A stretch of 64,000 nucleotides of DNA from Campylobacterales bacterium (GTDB taxonomy: Bacteria; Campylobacterota; Campylobacteria; Campylobacterales; Sulfurospirillaceae), in assembly GCA_016930915.1 (NCBI GenBank), contig JAFGFU010000019.1:1-64000 (forward strand). The letters are read 5' to 3'. Shown piece by piece: positions 54,534 to 62,441 of the stretch; within the stretch, counting starts at the first letter, position 1, and each line of letters begins with the position of its first letter. Both the position numbers and the translations under genes were made by a program. The notes under the pieces are model-generated. The model made no database searches, had not been told where the DNA came from, and saw nothing but the letters and a program-made list of their open reading frames with translations.

Positions 54534-54961
54534 AAAATCTAGCCATTGGGATGGAACGTTATCGCTCCATCCAAGCAATAGCTAAAGCTGGATTGGGGAG
54601 TTCACCGCTTTGTGCTCTTTTTCGCTATGCGAAGATCAAAGGAGTGACACTCTTTTTTGTTTTTAAACATGATACTGCAAGGTTTGAGTTTAAGTACCAA
54701 AAAGAGCCGATACTAGAGCGGATGCGGATGTACTACAAACTCCATAAAGAGCGGATGTGTGCTTCCAACATCTTCTTTACAAAAATTGAAGCTGTCGTGA
54801 TTGCAGAGCCTAAAGTTGAAGAGGTTAAGAGAGAGCCTCTTGTTTATGGTGAGCGAAGCTGTGGGGATTTTGCCATTGCCTGTACGGATCCAAAATTACG
54901 TATGCTTTTTGAGAGCATACAGCAAACCATTAAAAACAAACCACCTCAAAAGCTTTCTTAG
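54515..54961 (+). CDS. Hypothetical phage protein
   Basis: A 148-aa protein, or 143 if the second Met at 54530 is used. The N-terminal AIGMERYRSIQAIAKAGLG could be a short HTH; the rest is unrecognised. A weak stem-loop follows the stop. Confidence 0.55.
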   Translation: MQSDEMKNLAIGMERYRSIQAIAKAGLGSSPLCALFRYAKIKGVTLFFVFKHDTARFEFKYQKEPILERMRMYYKLHKERMCASNIFFTKIEAVVIAEPKVEEVKREPLVYGERSCGDFAIACTDPKLRMLFESIQQTIKNKPPQKLS

Positions 54962-55012
54962 GAAGGCTTTTGTGTGGGTTTATATCAACACAAATTGAAC
55001 GAAAGGATGAAC

Positions 55013-55390
55013 ATGGATGAACTCGAACAAATGCGGCTTATTGCGCAGCTTATCGAAGAGTCTCGTGAGATTGGTAAGCCGCTGACCATCCAGCAAGCCC
55101 AGCGAAAAATACATCGTGAATACATCACAAGCCAACTCTGGAATAAGTATGGTCTCAAACCATCAGGTTTCTTGGTTAAAAGTGGCTTTACGGATGGAAA
55201 TGATGGTGATTTTATAGTCGCTGATCCACGTTATGAAGCTATCTTCAATAATTTTTTGAACATGAATAGTAAATTGACTGGGGCACAGGGCAAACGATTG
55301 CGTGAGGCGATGGATAAGCTAGGCATCGACTATTTGCATTCACCTACGTATCCATTAGATGATGTTAAAACAGACGCTGATGTGGCGTAG
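55013..55390 (+). CDS. Hypothetical phage protein upstream of the transposase
   Basis: A 125-aa protein, start at 55013 with AAAGGA 5 bp upstream. Helical N-terminus (MDELEQMRLIAQLIEESREIG), basic middle with IQQAQRKIHREY. No known domain seen. Ends 8 bp before the transposase gene, so it is in the same operon. Confidence 0.6.
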   Translation: MDELEQMRLIAQLIEESREIGKPLTIQQAQRKIHREYITSQLWNKYGLKPSGFLVKSGFTDGNDGDFIVADPRYEAIFNNFLNMNSKLTGAQGKRLREAMDKLGIDYLHSPTYPLDDVKTDADVA

Positions 55391-55398
55391 GTCGTAGC

Positions 55399-57549
55399 AT
55401 GCTGTACGTTGAAACACGTGTGATTGCCTCTATAGTAGGCGTGGTGGATAGAACAATACGAGCAGCGATTGAGCGAGGCTCAAAACAATATCAGAGTATT
55501 AGTATTGAGGCAAAAGGAAGAGGCGGTAAAAAGCTACTCATTGCGATCGATGATGCAAAGCTAAGAGAGGCAATCGATAAGGGTATGGTTGATAAAGATG
55601 TTTGTATTTGGGATGAAACGGGAAGTCCTATAAAGGAAAATAGTTTCATTCTAAAATCAAATATAAAAGAAGCCACACTACAAGAGATTGCTCCTGATAT
55701 GACAACCTACCTCAATGCGACGCCTGAGCAAAGACAAAAAGCACTATTGCGCATGGAAGTCATTGAACTTTATGAACATAAAGATAAACGTCAAAGTGTT
55801 AAGGCATTTTTGAACGCTTTAGATGGCAAATTTGACTTACTTTCGATGAATGAAATGAAGCTTTTTCGCTACAAAAAGCTCGTTGAAAATGCCAAGAAAG
55901 AGGCAAAAAGCCCTTTGGAAGCACTGCTTGATAACAGGGGGAGGCAAAAAGGCACAATTTGCATGAGTGAAGAGATGCAAGAAATGGCGGTGCGTATGTT
56001 TGCACGTCGTGATAATCCTCTCAAAGTCGCCTCAATTTATCAAAACATACTCCATCAGTACAAAGATGCGATGTGCAGTTATGATGTGCTTAACAACTTC
56101 CTTAACCGTTGGAAGCGGGAGAACGCATCGCTCGCAGAGTTCGCCCAAAATGCTGACAAATGGAAGAACAACCGTCTCGCTGCCTTTGGAAGCAGTAGCG
56201 AAAAAGCAAAGTATCCCAATCACTTTTGGGAGCTTGACTCAACACCGTGCGACATCATCTGTAAAGATGGCAAGCGCTACGCCATCCTTGGTATGGTAGA
56301 TGTTTTTTCAAGACGTTGTACCTTTTGGGTGGATGAAAAATCAAGTAGCTATAGCATCTCACGTTTGCTTCGTAAAGCGATCTTGAAAATGGGTGTACCT
56401 GAACATGTGGTAGTGGACAACGGTAAGGACTACCAGTCAAATCACTTCGACTCAATCACATACAACCTTGGTGTACAGAAGGTAACAGTTCCACCGTTTA
56501 GCGGAGATATGAAGCCTCACATCGAGCGACTCTTTGGAACACTTAGTTCTCAGCTTTTTGAAGAGCTGGAGGGTTATATAGGGCATAGCGTAGCAGACCG
56601 ATCTGAGATAGAAAGCCGAAGAGGCTTTGCACACAAGATCGCCTCACAGGCGAAGTGGTATGAGCAAGCCAAAAAAGAAGAAAAGCGAACGTTCTGCAAT
56701 GCCTTAGCGATCAAAAAAGACAACCTAGGGCTTGAAGTAAAAGTGCCCGTTGATGCAGAAAAGCTACAGCAGATCATCGACGGATGGGTTGAGGGTATCT
56801 ACGAAAAAAGAGAACACAGTAGCATTGGCAAGACCCCATTAAAAAGATGGGCTGATACCTTTATGCCTGTAAAGAGCATCAGCGATCCGCGTGCGCTTGA
56901 CATCTTGCTTGGTGAAAGCTTTGAAAGGCGTGTCGGTAAGAAAGGCATACGGTTAAACGGTGCGCTTTATCAACACGTTAACTTGGCGTATCACATCGGG
57001 GAGATGGTACGCATCATGTGCGATGACAATATGGGGCATGTGTTTGTCTATAAGATGAACTATGAGCCTATTTGTATCGCGGAAGATTACGAGTACACGG
57101 GCAAAAGTAGAGCCGAACTTGCAGAGGGTAAACGTATCTCACACCGAATAGCGAGAGAATATGCCAGGTTGCTTGAGGAGTGGGAGGACATTAGCCGTAA
57201 GGTTGATCCAAACATTCGCCACCGCATTGACGCATCTTTGAAAGAAAACTCTCCACTCATTGTGACAAAGATTGTCTCAAAGGTAACAGAGGTCAGCAGT
57301 GCTGTGATGGAGGCATCCAAAGAGTTTGCACGACAGGATGCAGAGATTGCAGAAACTTCAAACGTCATGAACATGGAAGGCGAAAAACTGCTTCCATCAG
57401 GTCGACCAGCATTTACACAACTGGTAGATCGTTTCATTTGGGATTTAGAACACGACACAGTGGATGAGTCAACAAATAAGTTGAAAGAAAAACAACCAGA
57501 CTTATGGGAGATTGCATCCAAAGAGTTTGCACGTAAAAAGGTTGGATAG
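55399..57549 (+). CDS. MuA-type DDE transposase
   Basis: A 716-aa transposase. Order: N-terminal DNA-binding part (about 1-90), helical inner domains (about 100-270), an rve/RNase H-like core with Asp280 (HFWELDSTPCD), Asp340 (VVVDNGKDY) and Glu376 (KPHIERLFGTL), a beta-barrel region (about 480-570) and a C-terminal helical tail that should contact the MuB-type ATPase. It cuts and joins the phage ends during integration and replicative transposition. The ATPase gene follows after 68 bp. Confidence 0.93.
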   Translation: MLYVETRVIASIVGVVDRTIRAAIERGSKQYQSISIEAKGRGGKKLLIAIDDAKLREAIDKGMVDKDVCIWDETGSPIKENSFILKSNIKEATLQEIAPDMTTYLNATPEQRQKALLRMEVIELYEHKDKRQSVKAFLNALDGKFDLLSMNEMKLFRYKKLVENAKKEAKSPLEALLDNRGRQKGTICMSEEMQEMAVRMFARRDNPLKVASIYQNILHQYKDAMCSYDVLNNFLNRWKRENASLAEFAQNADKWKNNRLAAFGSSSEKAKYPNHFWELDSTPCDIICKDGKRYAILGMVDVFSRRCTFWVDEKSSSYSISRLLRKAILKMGVPEHVVVDNGKDYQSNHFDSITYNLGVQKVTVPPFSGDMKPHIERLFGTLSSQLFEELEGYIGHSVADRSEIESRRGFAHKIASQAKWYEQAKKEEKRTFCNALAIKKDNLGLEVKVPVDAEKLQQIIDGWVEGIYEKREHSSIGKTPLKRWADTFMPVKSISDPRALDILLGESFERRVGKKGIRLNGALYQHVNLAYHIGEMVRIMCDDNMGHVFVYKMNYEPICIAEDYEYTGKSRAELAEGKRISHRIAREYARLLEEWEDISRKVDPNIRHRIDASLKENSPLIVTKIVSKVTEVSSAVMEASKEFARQDAEIAETSNVMNMEGEKLLPSGRPAFTQLVDRFIWDLEHDTVDESTNKLKEKQPDLWEIASKEFARKKVG

Positions 57550-57617
57550 TGGAGCGATTATAAATTCGCTCCATGATCGAGTCTTAAATATTAACCAACA
57601 ATAAAAGGAGTAACAAA

Positions 57618-58328
57618 ATGCGTGAAGAGTTTATACAAACACGTAATTACATCAAATTAGTGGAGTCTTTCGCAAACCTCAAAAATCTACCTGAAACTGC
57701 ACCGAGAATGGGGCTAGCGTTTGGTGATTATGGGCTAGGCAAGACCGTAGGATTAGAAAGGGTTGCAGCACAGGAGAACGCTATTTTATTGCGAGCGGTG
57801 CAGACATGGTCAAAGAGCTCTTTGCTTATTAAACTGTGTACGGAGCTAGGGTTAGACACCAAAGGGCATAGCTCCATGATGTATGAGCGAGTGAGGGAGT
57901 CCTTTATATTGGAATCTCGCATTGTTATTATCGACGAAGTAGATGCTTTATTGAAAGCGGAGAAGTTATCCGTCTTAGAGCTTTTAAGAGACCTCCACGA
58001 TGAGACACAAATCATCATATTCTTTGTTGGCATGGAAGAAGCCAATGCCAAGTTTAAGAAGTATCGCCACTACTATAGCCGTATTGTAGAGCTTGTCAAG
58101 TTTGAGGGAATTATTTTAAAAGACATTGAGAGCTTTTGTGCGCTAAGCGACGTAAAGATCGAAACAGACTTGATACATTTTTTTGTAAAACGGTATCCAA
58201 ATCTACGACAGATAAAAGTCTTACTGCTTCGTTTAGAAAATTGGTGCGAAATGAATGGATTAAAGAGTGTTGATCTTAATTGCTTTAAAAAAAGTGGGGT
58301 TGAACATGGACACAACACGCAAAATTAG
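57618..58328 (+). CDS. MuB-type transposition target ATPase
   Basis: A 236-aa AAA ATPase with Walker A GDYGLGKTVGLE (about residues 37-48), Walker B IVIIDEVDALL and a sensor-like FFVGMEE. It should bind target DNA, stimulate the transposase and give target immunity. SD AAAGGAG lies 7 bp before the ATG. It lacks the N-terminal HTH of Mu gpB; the short length matches Mu-like elements of other phyla. Confidence 0.9.
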   Translation: MREEFIQTRNYIKLVESFANLKNLPETAPRMGLAFGDYGLGKTVGLERVAAQENAILLRAVQTWSKSSLLIKLCTELGLDTKGHSSMMYERVRESFILESRIVIIDEVDALLKAEKLSVLELLRDLHDETQIIIFFVGMEEANAKFKKYRHYYSRIVELVKFEGIILKDIESFCALSDVKIETDLIHFFVKRYPNLRQIKVLLLRLENWCEMNGLKSVDLNCFKKSGVEHGHNTQN

Positions 58329-58887
58329 ACTGAAGAGAAAGAGCGACCTCAAGCAAAAGATATGGAACTACATGAGGCGCAATAAGCGCTTTCGTGTGGG
58401 TGACATTATGATGATCTTAGAGGTACGAGATGGGACAATCAGACCCATCATGTGGGCGCTAGAAAGTGCCAAATACATCAGACCAGAGAATGAGGCGGAA
58501 GCGTATAAAGATCGTATTTATACCTTTGTAAAAGACACAGGGATCAAAAGCCCCTCGATCATAAATGGAGATATGTATGATCACAACACAAAGGAGGAAT
58601 TTAAACTACAAAAGCAACCAACCGCCTATAGAATGAGACTTAAACTTTTAAAAGCGATGTCCTTACCATTGATGACTAAAGATGAGATCGCAAAGAGTGC
58701 GGAAGTAAGCATTACAGGTGGTTGGGCTAAACAAGAGTTTTTATACCTTGGTCTTAAAGGTGCGATCGCTAGAACAAATCCAGTCCAAAGACGTGAAAAG
58801 GAAATACTCTTCACTGTAAACAAGGAGAAGCGCGATGAACTCATTAGAGATATTGAAGAAAGCTTGCAACCAGTACGGACAGCGTAA
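58306..58887 (+). CDS. Phage protein with winged-helix-like region
   Basis: A 193-aa basic protein. Residues 10-70 (KQKIWNYMRRNKRFRVGDIMMILEVRDGTIRPIMWALESAKYI) look like a winged helix; a second DNA-binding-like unit may lie at 110-160. Start chosen at 58306 because it has GGGG upstream and overlaps the ATPase stop. Unrecognised family. Confidence 0.55.
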   Translation: MDTTRKIRLKRKSDLKQKIWNYMRRNKRFRVGDIMMILEVRDGTIRPIMWALESAKYIRPENEAEAYKDRIYTFVKDTGIKSPSIINGDMYDHNTKEEFKLQKQPTAYRMRLKLLKAMSLPLMTKDEIAKSAEVSITGGWAKQEFLYLGLKGAIARTNPVQRREKEILFTVNKEKRDELIRDIEESLQPVRTA

Positions 58888-59167
58888 CGTCGCAAAGCGC
58901 ATCAAGCGGAGCGTTACAGCGGTGAACCAAACGCTGCACGGAATATATCCTAAGCCTGAGAACATTTTGAACTTAGCCGCATCGACTTTTACGGAGTTTA
59001 CGACCAATGAAATTGTATGCCCTATTCTTAAAACGATACATAGTGGCACATGTAGCAGATACGCTCTTTGGGCAGAACAAGAGAAAGTCCATCCTGATAG
59101 GCTCTATCGCATGGTAAAAGAGAGTTGTTTGACATGTAAACAAGGGAGAAAGGATGATCGTACATGA
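58835..59167 (+). CDS. HTH protein of Mu-like early region
   Basis: A 110-aa protein. The N-terminal half is an HTH (KACNQYGQRNVAKRIKRSVTAVNQTLHG); the C-terminal half has five Cys or Cys-like residues (VCPIL, GTCSRY, SCLTCKQG), possibly metal-binding. AAGGAG lies six bases before the ATG at 58835. It overlaps both neighbours. Confidence 0.65.
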   Translation: MNSLEILKKACNQYGQRNVAKRIKRSVTAVNQTLHGIYPKPENILNLAASTFTEFTTNEIVCPILKTIHSGTCSRYALWAEQEKVHPDRLYRMVKESCLTCKQGRKDDRT

Positions 59168-59459
59168 CTTTGTAACTGTTGAAGAGCTCATAGAGCGTAT
59201 TAAGGACAAGCTGAGTAGACATGTAGGTGAAAGATGTGTATTCGATCATGATGTAGCGATAGCTTTAGGCATTAAGATACACATCTTAGCCAACGCAAAA
59301 CATCGAAATAGCAACACGAAACTGCTTGAACCCGTACTGAAGTATTGCATGAAAGAGAATATTGACCCTATAGCATTATTGATAAAAGAAAAAGGCACTA
59401 GTGCCGTGAGCACTCCGCTAAGGAGTCAAAGTAAGGCTTTGCCTTGCACGAAGCATTAA
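59154..59459 (+). CDS. CI-like HTH protein without protease domain
   Basis: A 101-aa protein with an N-terminal HTH of the phage CI type (FDHDVAIALGIKIHILANAKHRNS...LEPVLKYC) as seen in many Campylobacterota phage regulators, but no S24 domain. The tail (residues about 84-101) is coded by two short hairpins and may be unstructured. It could be a Ner/Cro-like regulator. Confidence 0.6.
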   Translation: MIVHDFVTVEELIERIKDKLSRHVGERCVFDHDVAIALGIKIHILANAKHRNSNTKLLEPVLKYCMKENIDPIALLIKEKGTSAVSTPLRSQSKALPCTKH

Positions 59460-59487
59460 AATAAAAACCAAACCAAAAGGAGAAAAG

Positions 59488-60120
59488 ATGTTTTTAAACG
59501 AGAGGCAAATGTGGCGAAATAAGGAGGGAAACTTTGTACACCCTGACATAGTCCCCATCGATAAGCAACTGGAGGATGAGCTTGTCATCAAGCTTGTAGG
59601 TGGAGCAAAAGAGTTACAGAGTAACTTGGCAAAGTTTAAAGCTGAGGCGTTTGAACAATGCGAGTCATTTGTTGATTTGCTCAGACAAAAGTACAACATG
59701 GATCGCTTGGCAAAGAGTGAAAATGGCTCGGTGACATTGAAAGCATTTGATGGAACGATGGAAGTGCAAATCCAAGTGGCTAAACTCATCAGCTTCGATC
59801 AAAAACTAGCTCTTGCCAAAGAGCTACTTGATGAATACTTCACAGAGAAAACAGAACATGCAGACCCTGAGATTAAAACACTCATCATGAGAGCGTTTGA
59901 AGTCAAGAACGGGAAGGTAGATGCGAAGCAGATTATCTCTTTGAAGAGCTACAACATCGAGCATCCTAAATGGCTTGAAGCAATGAAGATGATCGATGAT
60001 GCAACGGAGATCGCTGGAACAAAGAGCTATATCCGTTTTAAAGAACGTAAGAATGGCAAGATCGATGGGGAGCTATGCAACATCACGCTTAACATTGCAG
60101 CCATTGAATTAGAAGATTGA
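59488..60120 (+). CDS. DUF3164-family phage protein
   Basis: A 210-aa protein recognised as DUF3164, a Mu-like phage early family (Mu gp08 region): MWRNKEGNFVHPDIVPIDKQLEDELV, FEQCESFVDLLRQKY and KSYNIEHPKWLEAMKMIDDA near the C-terminus. Function unknown. AAAGGAG precedes the ATG. Confidence 0.82.
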   Translation: MFLNERQMWRNKEGNFVHPDIVPIDKQLEDELVIKLVGGAKELQSNLAKFKAEAFEQCESFVDLLRQKYNMDRLAKSENGSVTLKAFDGTMEVQIQVAKLISFDQKLALAKELLDEYFTEKTEHADPEIKTLIMRAFEVKNGKVDAKQIISLKSYNIEHPKWLEAMKMIDDATEIAGTKSYIRFKERKNGKIDGELCNITLNIAAIELED

Positions 60121-60128
60121 TTTAACAG

Positions 60129-60148
60129 CCTCCACATGCGTGTGGGGG
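60129..60148. terminator. Hairpin after the DUF3164 gene
   Basis: CCTCCACA / TGTGGGGG stem with one G-T wobble and loop TGCG, 9 bp after the stop. No T-run, so termination is uncertain. It directly precedes the inverted-repeat cassette. Confidence 0.45.
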
Positions 60149-60175
60149 TGATTAAGTTAACGATATTTATACACC

Positions 60176-60231
60176 TTGCGACACTTAAACCTCGCAAAAC
60201 AGGGAAGTGTCGCAGGTGTATAAAGTGTATA
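60176..60231. repeat. Left 56-bp inverted repeat of the internal cassette
   Basis: Matches the right copy (61515-61570) in reverse orientation at 54 of 56 positions. It contains its own inner dyad GCGACACTT...AAGTGTCGC. On this side the dyad extends outward to TTTATACACC...GGTGTATAAA. Confidence 0.95.
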
Positions 60232-60254
60232 GGGAACCAAAAGAAAGGGATAAA

Positions 60255-61166
60255 ATGTTTAAATTTTTAAAGCCAAACAGACTACTACACCTCGATAATC
60301 TCAATGAAAAGACAAGCTTTCTCATCGACTCGTTTATTCCTGAGCAAAATATTACAATGTGGTATTGTCGCGAAAATCAAGGGAAGACCGCTCTTTCATT
60401 GGGGGTTGCTAAGTATATACTAGACCATTGTGAAATTAAAATGATGGTTTATTTAGATATGGATAATCCGCGAAAGAACCTTTCTGATAGAAATTTAAAA
60501 GATACCATCGGGAAGTATGAAAACTTTCATTTTATTCATCGCTCAACTATAGACATAACGCCTTATGAACTGCTCAAAGATATTGGAGCTGAAGCGTATG
60601 GAAGCAATTATAAAAAGTGCGTGTTCATATTTGATTCTATTCGGAATTTTGTAGATGGTGACATAAACAATGATACGAAAGTCAGAGCTATTATGGAGAT
60701 TATGATGAATATCCGTGAGGCAGGCGGAACAGTCATAATCAACCACCATACCACTAAAAATGGAAAAGGGATTGAAGGATCAGGGGATTTTGCTAAAAGC
60801 TTGGATAATTTGTACTATATGCAACAGCTTTATCGAACCAATGAAGAACTTGCTTGTATTCTAAGTATTGAGAAAGAGCGTGCAGATATTACAGAGTCAA
60901 GCTTTGTCATAAAAAAAGAAACGCTTGAGCTGATACGATTAGACCCTGAAGTGAGTAAAATAACGATTGAAGATAAAGCTTTTATAGATTCGGTAAAGAG
61001 GGTTATAAAAGATAAAGGCGATTGTATTAATCAATCCAAGCTTCTTGAGGCGTTAGGCTATGCAAAAGGAGATAGAACTCAAATTCTTAAATTAGAAAAA
61101 TACATCGGGATGTTTTGGAAATGTGCTGATGGCAAAAATCGACAAAAGATTTTCAGCCTGATTTGA
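60255..61166 (+). CDS. RepA-like (AAA_25/RecA-fold) ATPase
   Basis: A 303-aa P-loop protein. Walker A is shifted from consensus (TMWYCRENQGKTALSLGVA; Gly-Lys-Thr kept), Walker B is CVFIFDSIRNF, and VIINHHTTKNGKGIEGSGDF matches the 'His-x-x-Lys-x-Gly...GS' motif 3 of RepA/DnaB-type hexameric ATPases. A C-terminal winged-helix-like part (about 240-300) follows. RepA of RSF1010-type plasmids is a replicative helicase. ATG 60255 has AAAGGG 5 bp upstream and is preferred to ATG 60207, which lies in the inverted repeat. Confidence 0.75.
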   Translation: MFKFLKPNRLLHLDNLNEKTSFLIDSFIPEQNITMWYCRENQGKTALSLGVAKYILDHCEIKMMVYLDMDNPRKNLSDRNLKDTIGKYENFHFIHRSTIDITPYELLKDIGAEAYGSNYKKCVFIFDSIRNFVDGDINNDTKVRAIMEIMMNIREAGGTVIINHHTTKNGKGIEGSGDFAKSLDNLYYMQQLYRTNEELACILSIEKERADITESSFVIKKETLELIRLDPEVSKITIEDKAFIDSVKRVIKDKGDCINQSKLLEALGYAKGDRTQILKLEKYIGMFWKCADGKNRQKIFSLI

Positions 61167-61195
61167 CTATGATAAAAACAAAAAAAGGAGAGCCA

Positions 61196-61501
61196 ATGTT
61201 CGATAAAAAACCAATGTGTGAGATATGTGGAAAGAAAGAAGCTACACATTTTACGCTGGAGAGACCCGATACTACTGATAATGCTGTTATAAAAATGGAA
61301 GGGAAATGGAGGTTTGTGTGTCAGGATGAAGATGGGTATAACGAATTTACACATATTTCAATAGAGAGATTTTTTAAAACTCCATCAGCCACAGTTGACT
61401 GGATGGCGCATACGCATGAAAAAGATTGGATGAACTGGGATAATTTTATGGATATGATACATAGATTTCGCACAGCAACTGGCTCTTTCTTCAAATCTTA
61501 A
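61196..61501 (+). CDS. Small Cys-motif protein of the cassette
   Basis: A 101-aa protein with CEICGKKEATHF near the N-terminus and a further Cys/Asp pair (RFVCQDEDGYNEF), probably one zinc site, and a Trp-rich C-terminal half (DWMAHTHEKDWMNWDNFMDM). SD AAAGGAG lies 6 bp before ATG 61196; an ATG at 61163 would overlap the ATPase stop. Unrecognised. It ends 14 bp before the right inverted repeat. Confidence 0.65.
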   Translation: MFDKKPMCEICGKKEATHFTLERPDTTDNAVIKMEGKWRFVCQDEDGYNEFTHISIERFFKTPSATVDWMAHTHEKDWMNWDNFMDMIHRFRTATGSFFKS

Positions 61502-61514
61502 ATTCCTCCTCCCT

Positions 61515-61570
61515 TATACACTTTATACACCTGCGACACTTCCCTATTTTACGAGGTTTAAGTGTCGCAA
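61515..61570. repeat. Right 56-bp inverted repeat of the internal cassette
   Basis: Reverse-complement partner of 60176-60231 (two mismatches). Begins with the doubled unit TATACAC-TT-TATACAC and holds the dyad TGCGACACTT...AAGTGTCGCA with an 18-nt loop. Confidence 0.95.
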
Positions 61571-61612
61571 ACACATTACGACACCCACCTGTTTCTCAAA
61601 ATCAACCACACA

Positions 61613-61669
61613 TACCACACGACCACAATACATACGAAAGTGCCATCAATAGCTTATTTGCGTGTGGTA
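61613..61669. promoter_or_regulatory. Spaced dyad upstream of the GemA-like gene
   Basis: TACCACACG and CGTGTGGTA, perfect 9-bp arms 39 bp apart, in the gap before the GemA-like gene. Operator or leader hairpin. Confidence 0.4.
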
Positions 61670-61700
61670 GGTATGGTAGATACCCTTAAAAGGACACACC

Positions 61701-62105
61701 ATGACCCCAAAACAATTAAAAACTCACAAAAGCCTCATCACTCAAGTACATACATCAACGCGTTATAAGAACTACTATAAAGAGAACAGGGATGCATACG
61801 AAGAGATGCTTTACAATGCTTTTGGTAAACGCTCATCTAAGGCATTACATGTAACAGAGCTCATCCAATTGGTGAGTTATCTTAACATGCAGACAGATGC
61901 GTTGCCAGTGTTTCAGTTTAAATGTTGCACTCCCTCTCAAGCGTGGAAGATCACAACCCTTTGGGAGCAAAAGGCGAGAGATAAAAGCGTTCTAGCACTG
62001 CTTAGCTTTTGCAAGCGCATCACCAAAAGAGAGTGCGAAAGCATCGCAACTCTAAGAGTCGACGAAGCAAAGAACATACTGATAGCACTTCAAAAGCTTC
62101 AATAA
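61701..62105 (+). CDS. GemA/gp16-like (DUF1018) protein
   Basis: A 134-aa basic protein with the GemA-type layout: N-terminal LITQVHTSTRYKNYYKENRDAYEEML, AFGKRSSKALHVTELIQLVSYL, and a C-terminal helical half. In Mu, GemA modulates host gene expression and DNA relaxation. Match is by pattern and position before the Mor-like gene. The palindrome copy is read as Leu-His-Val-Thr. Confidence 0.7.
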   Translation: MTPKQLKTHKSLITQVHTSTRYKNYYKENRDAYEEMLYNAFGKRSSKALHVTELIQLVSYLNMQTDALPVFQFKCCTPSQAWKITTLWEQKARDKSVLALLSFCKRITKRECESIATLRVDEAKNILIALQKLQ

Positions 62106-62180
62106 TTTTCTCAAATTGAGAAATATTCAAGTTAACCCCTCTTTTACATGTAAAATACTCAAAAAGCTCATAGGTAGGCT

Positions 62181-62441
62181 ATGTCAATCACCAACAAAGA
62201 TATTTTCGAAGACTTTACAAGACGCATCAGGCAAGGTGCAACTGATGAAGAGATAATGCGAGCGTATGGTGGTATGCCTATCTATGTCCCCTCTTGGTGT
62301 ATGAATGGTCGCAATGATGAGATCATCAAAGACTACACCGAAAACAAACTCTCCCCCAAAGAACTGAAACTCAAATACAACCTTAGCCTCAGCCGTGTCT
62401 ATGAGATCATCGGCGAGGCTAGAGAGCCATCCCTCTTTTAA
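62181..62441 (+). CDS. Mor-like middle transcription activator (short form)
   Basis: An 86-aa protein whose C-terminal half (NDEIIKDYTENKLSPKELKLKYNLSLSRVYEII) matches the Mor/C HTH of Mu-like phages; the N-terminal dimerisation part (GATDEEIMRAYGGMPIYVPSW) is also Mor-like, but the protein is about two thirds of the length of Mu Mor. It should switch on middle/late genes. It overlaps the convergent head gene by 4 bp. Confidence 0.78.
   Translation: MSITNKDIFEDFTRRIRQGATDEEIMRAYGGMPIYVPSWCMNGRNDEIIKDYTENKLSPKELKLKYNLSLSRVYEIIGEAREPSLF

Larger units (their letters stand above)
60176..61570. mobile_element. 1.4-kb inverted-repeat cassette inside the prophage
   Basis: Two near-identical 56-bp inverted repeats enclose exactly two genes (RepA-like ATPase and small Cys protein). 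The enclosed genes look more AT-rich than the early genes around them. No transposase lies inside, and no clear target duplication is seen next to the repeats, so the mode of movement, or whether it moves at all, is unknown. Confidence 0.6.
1710..62153. repeat. TTACATGTAA palindrome family (28 copies)
   Basis: Exact 10-mers start at 1710, 5321, 10134, 10178, 11389, 14157, 19274, 21715, 22194, 23075, 23296, 24581, 24603, 27174, 30753, 33573, 33598, 33836, 34612, 38738, 41119, 42774, 45930, 46732, 52584, 53901, 61845 and 62144. Most are flanked by further T and A (TTTACATGTAAA). Half lie in genes, half between them. Copies occur in the prophage too. Confidence 0.95.

Noticed and set aside
59154-59459. 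Second full prophage repressor
   Set aside because: Has only the N-terminal HTH; no S24 or dimerisation domain, and it lies in the early operon.
61562-61768. 68-codon plus-strand ORF upstream of the GemA-like gene
   Set aside because: Overlaps the right inverted repeat and the GemA start in another frame; rich in His/Thr from the dyad sequence.
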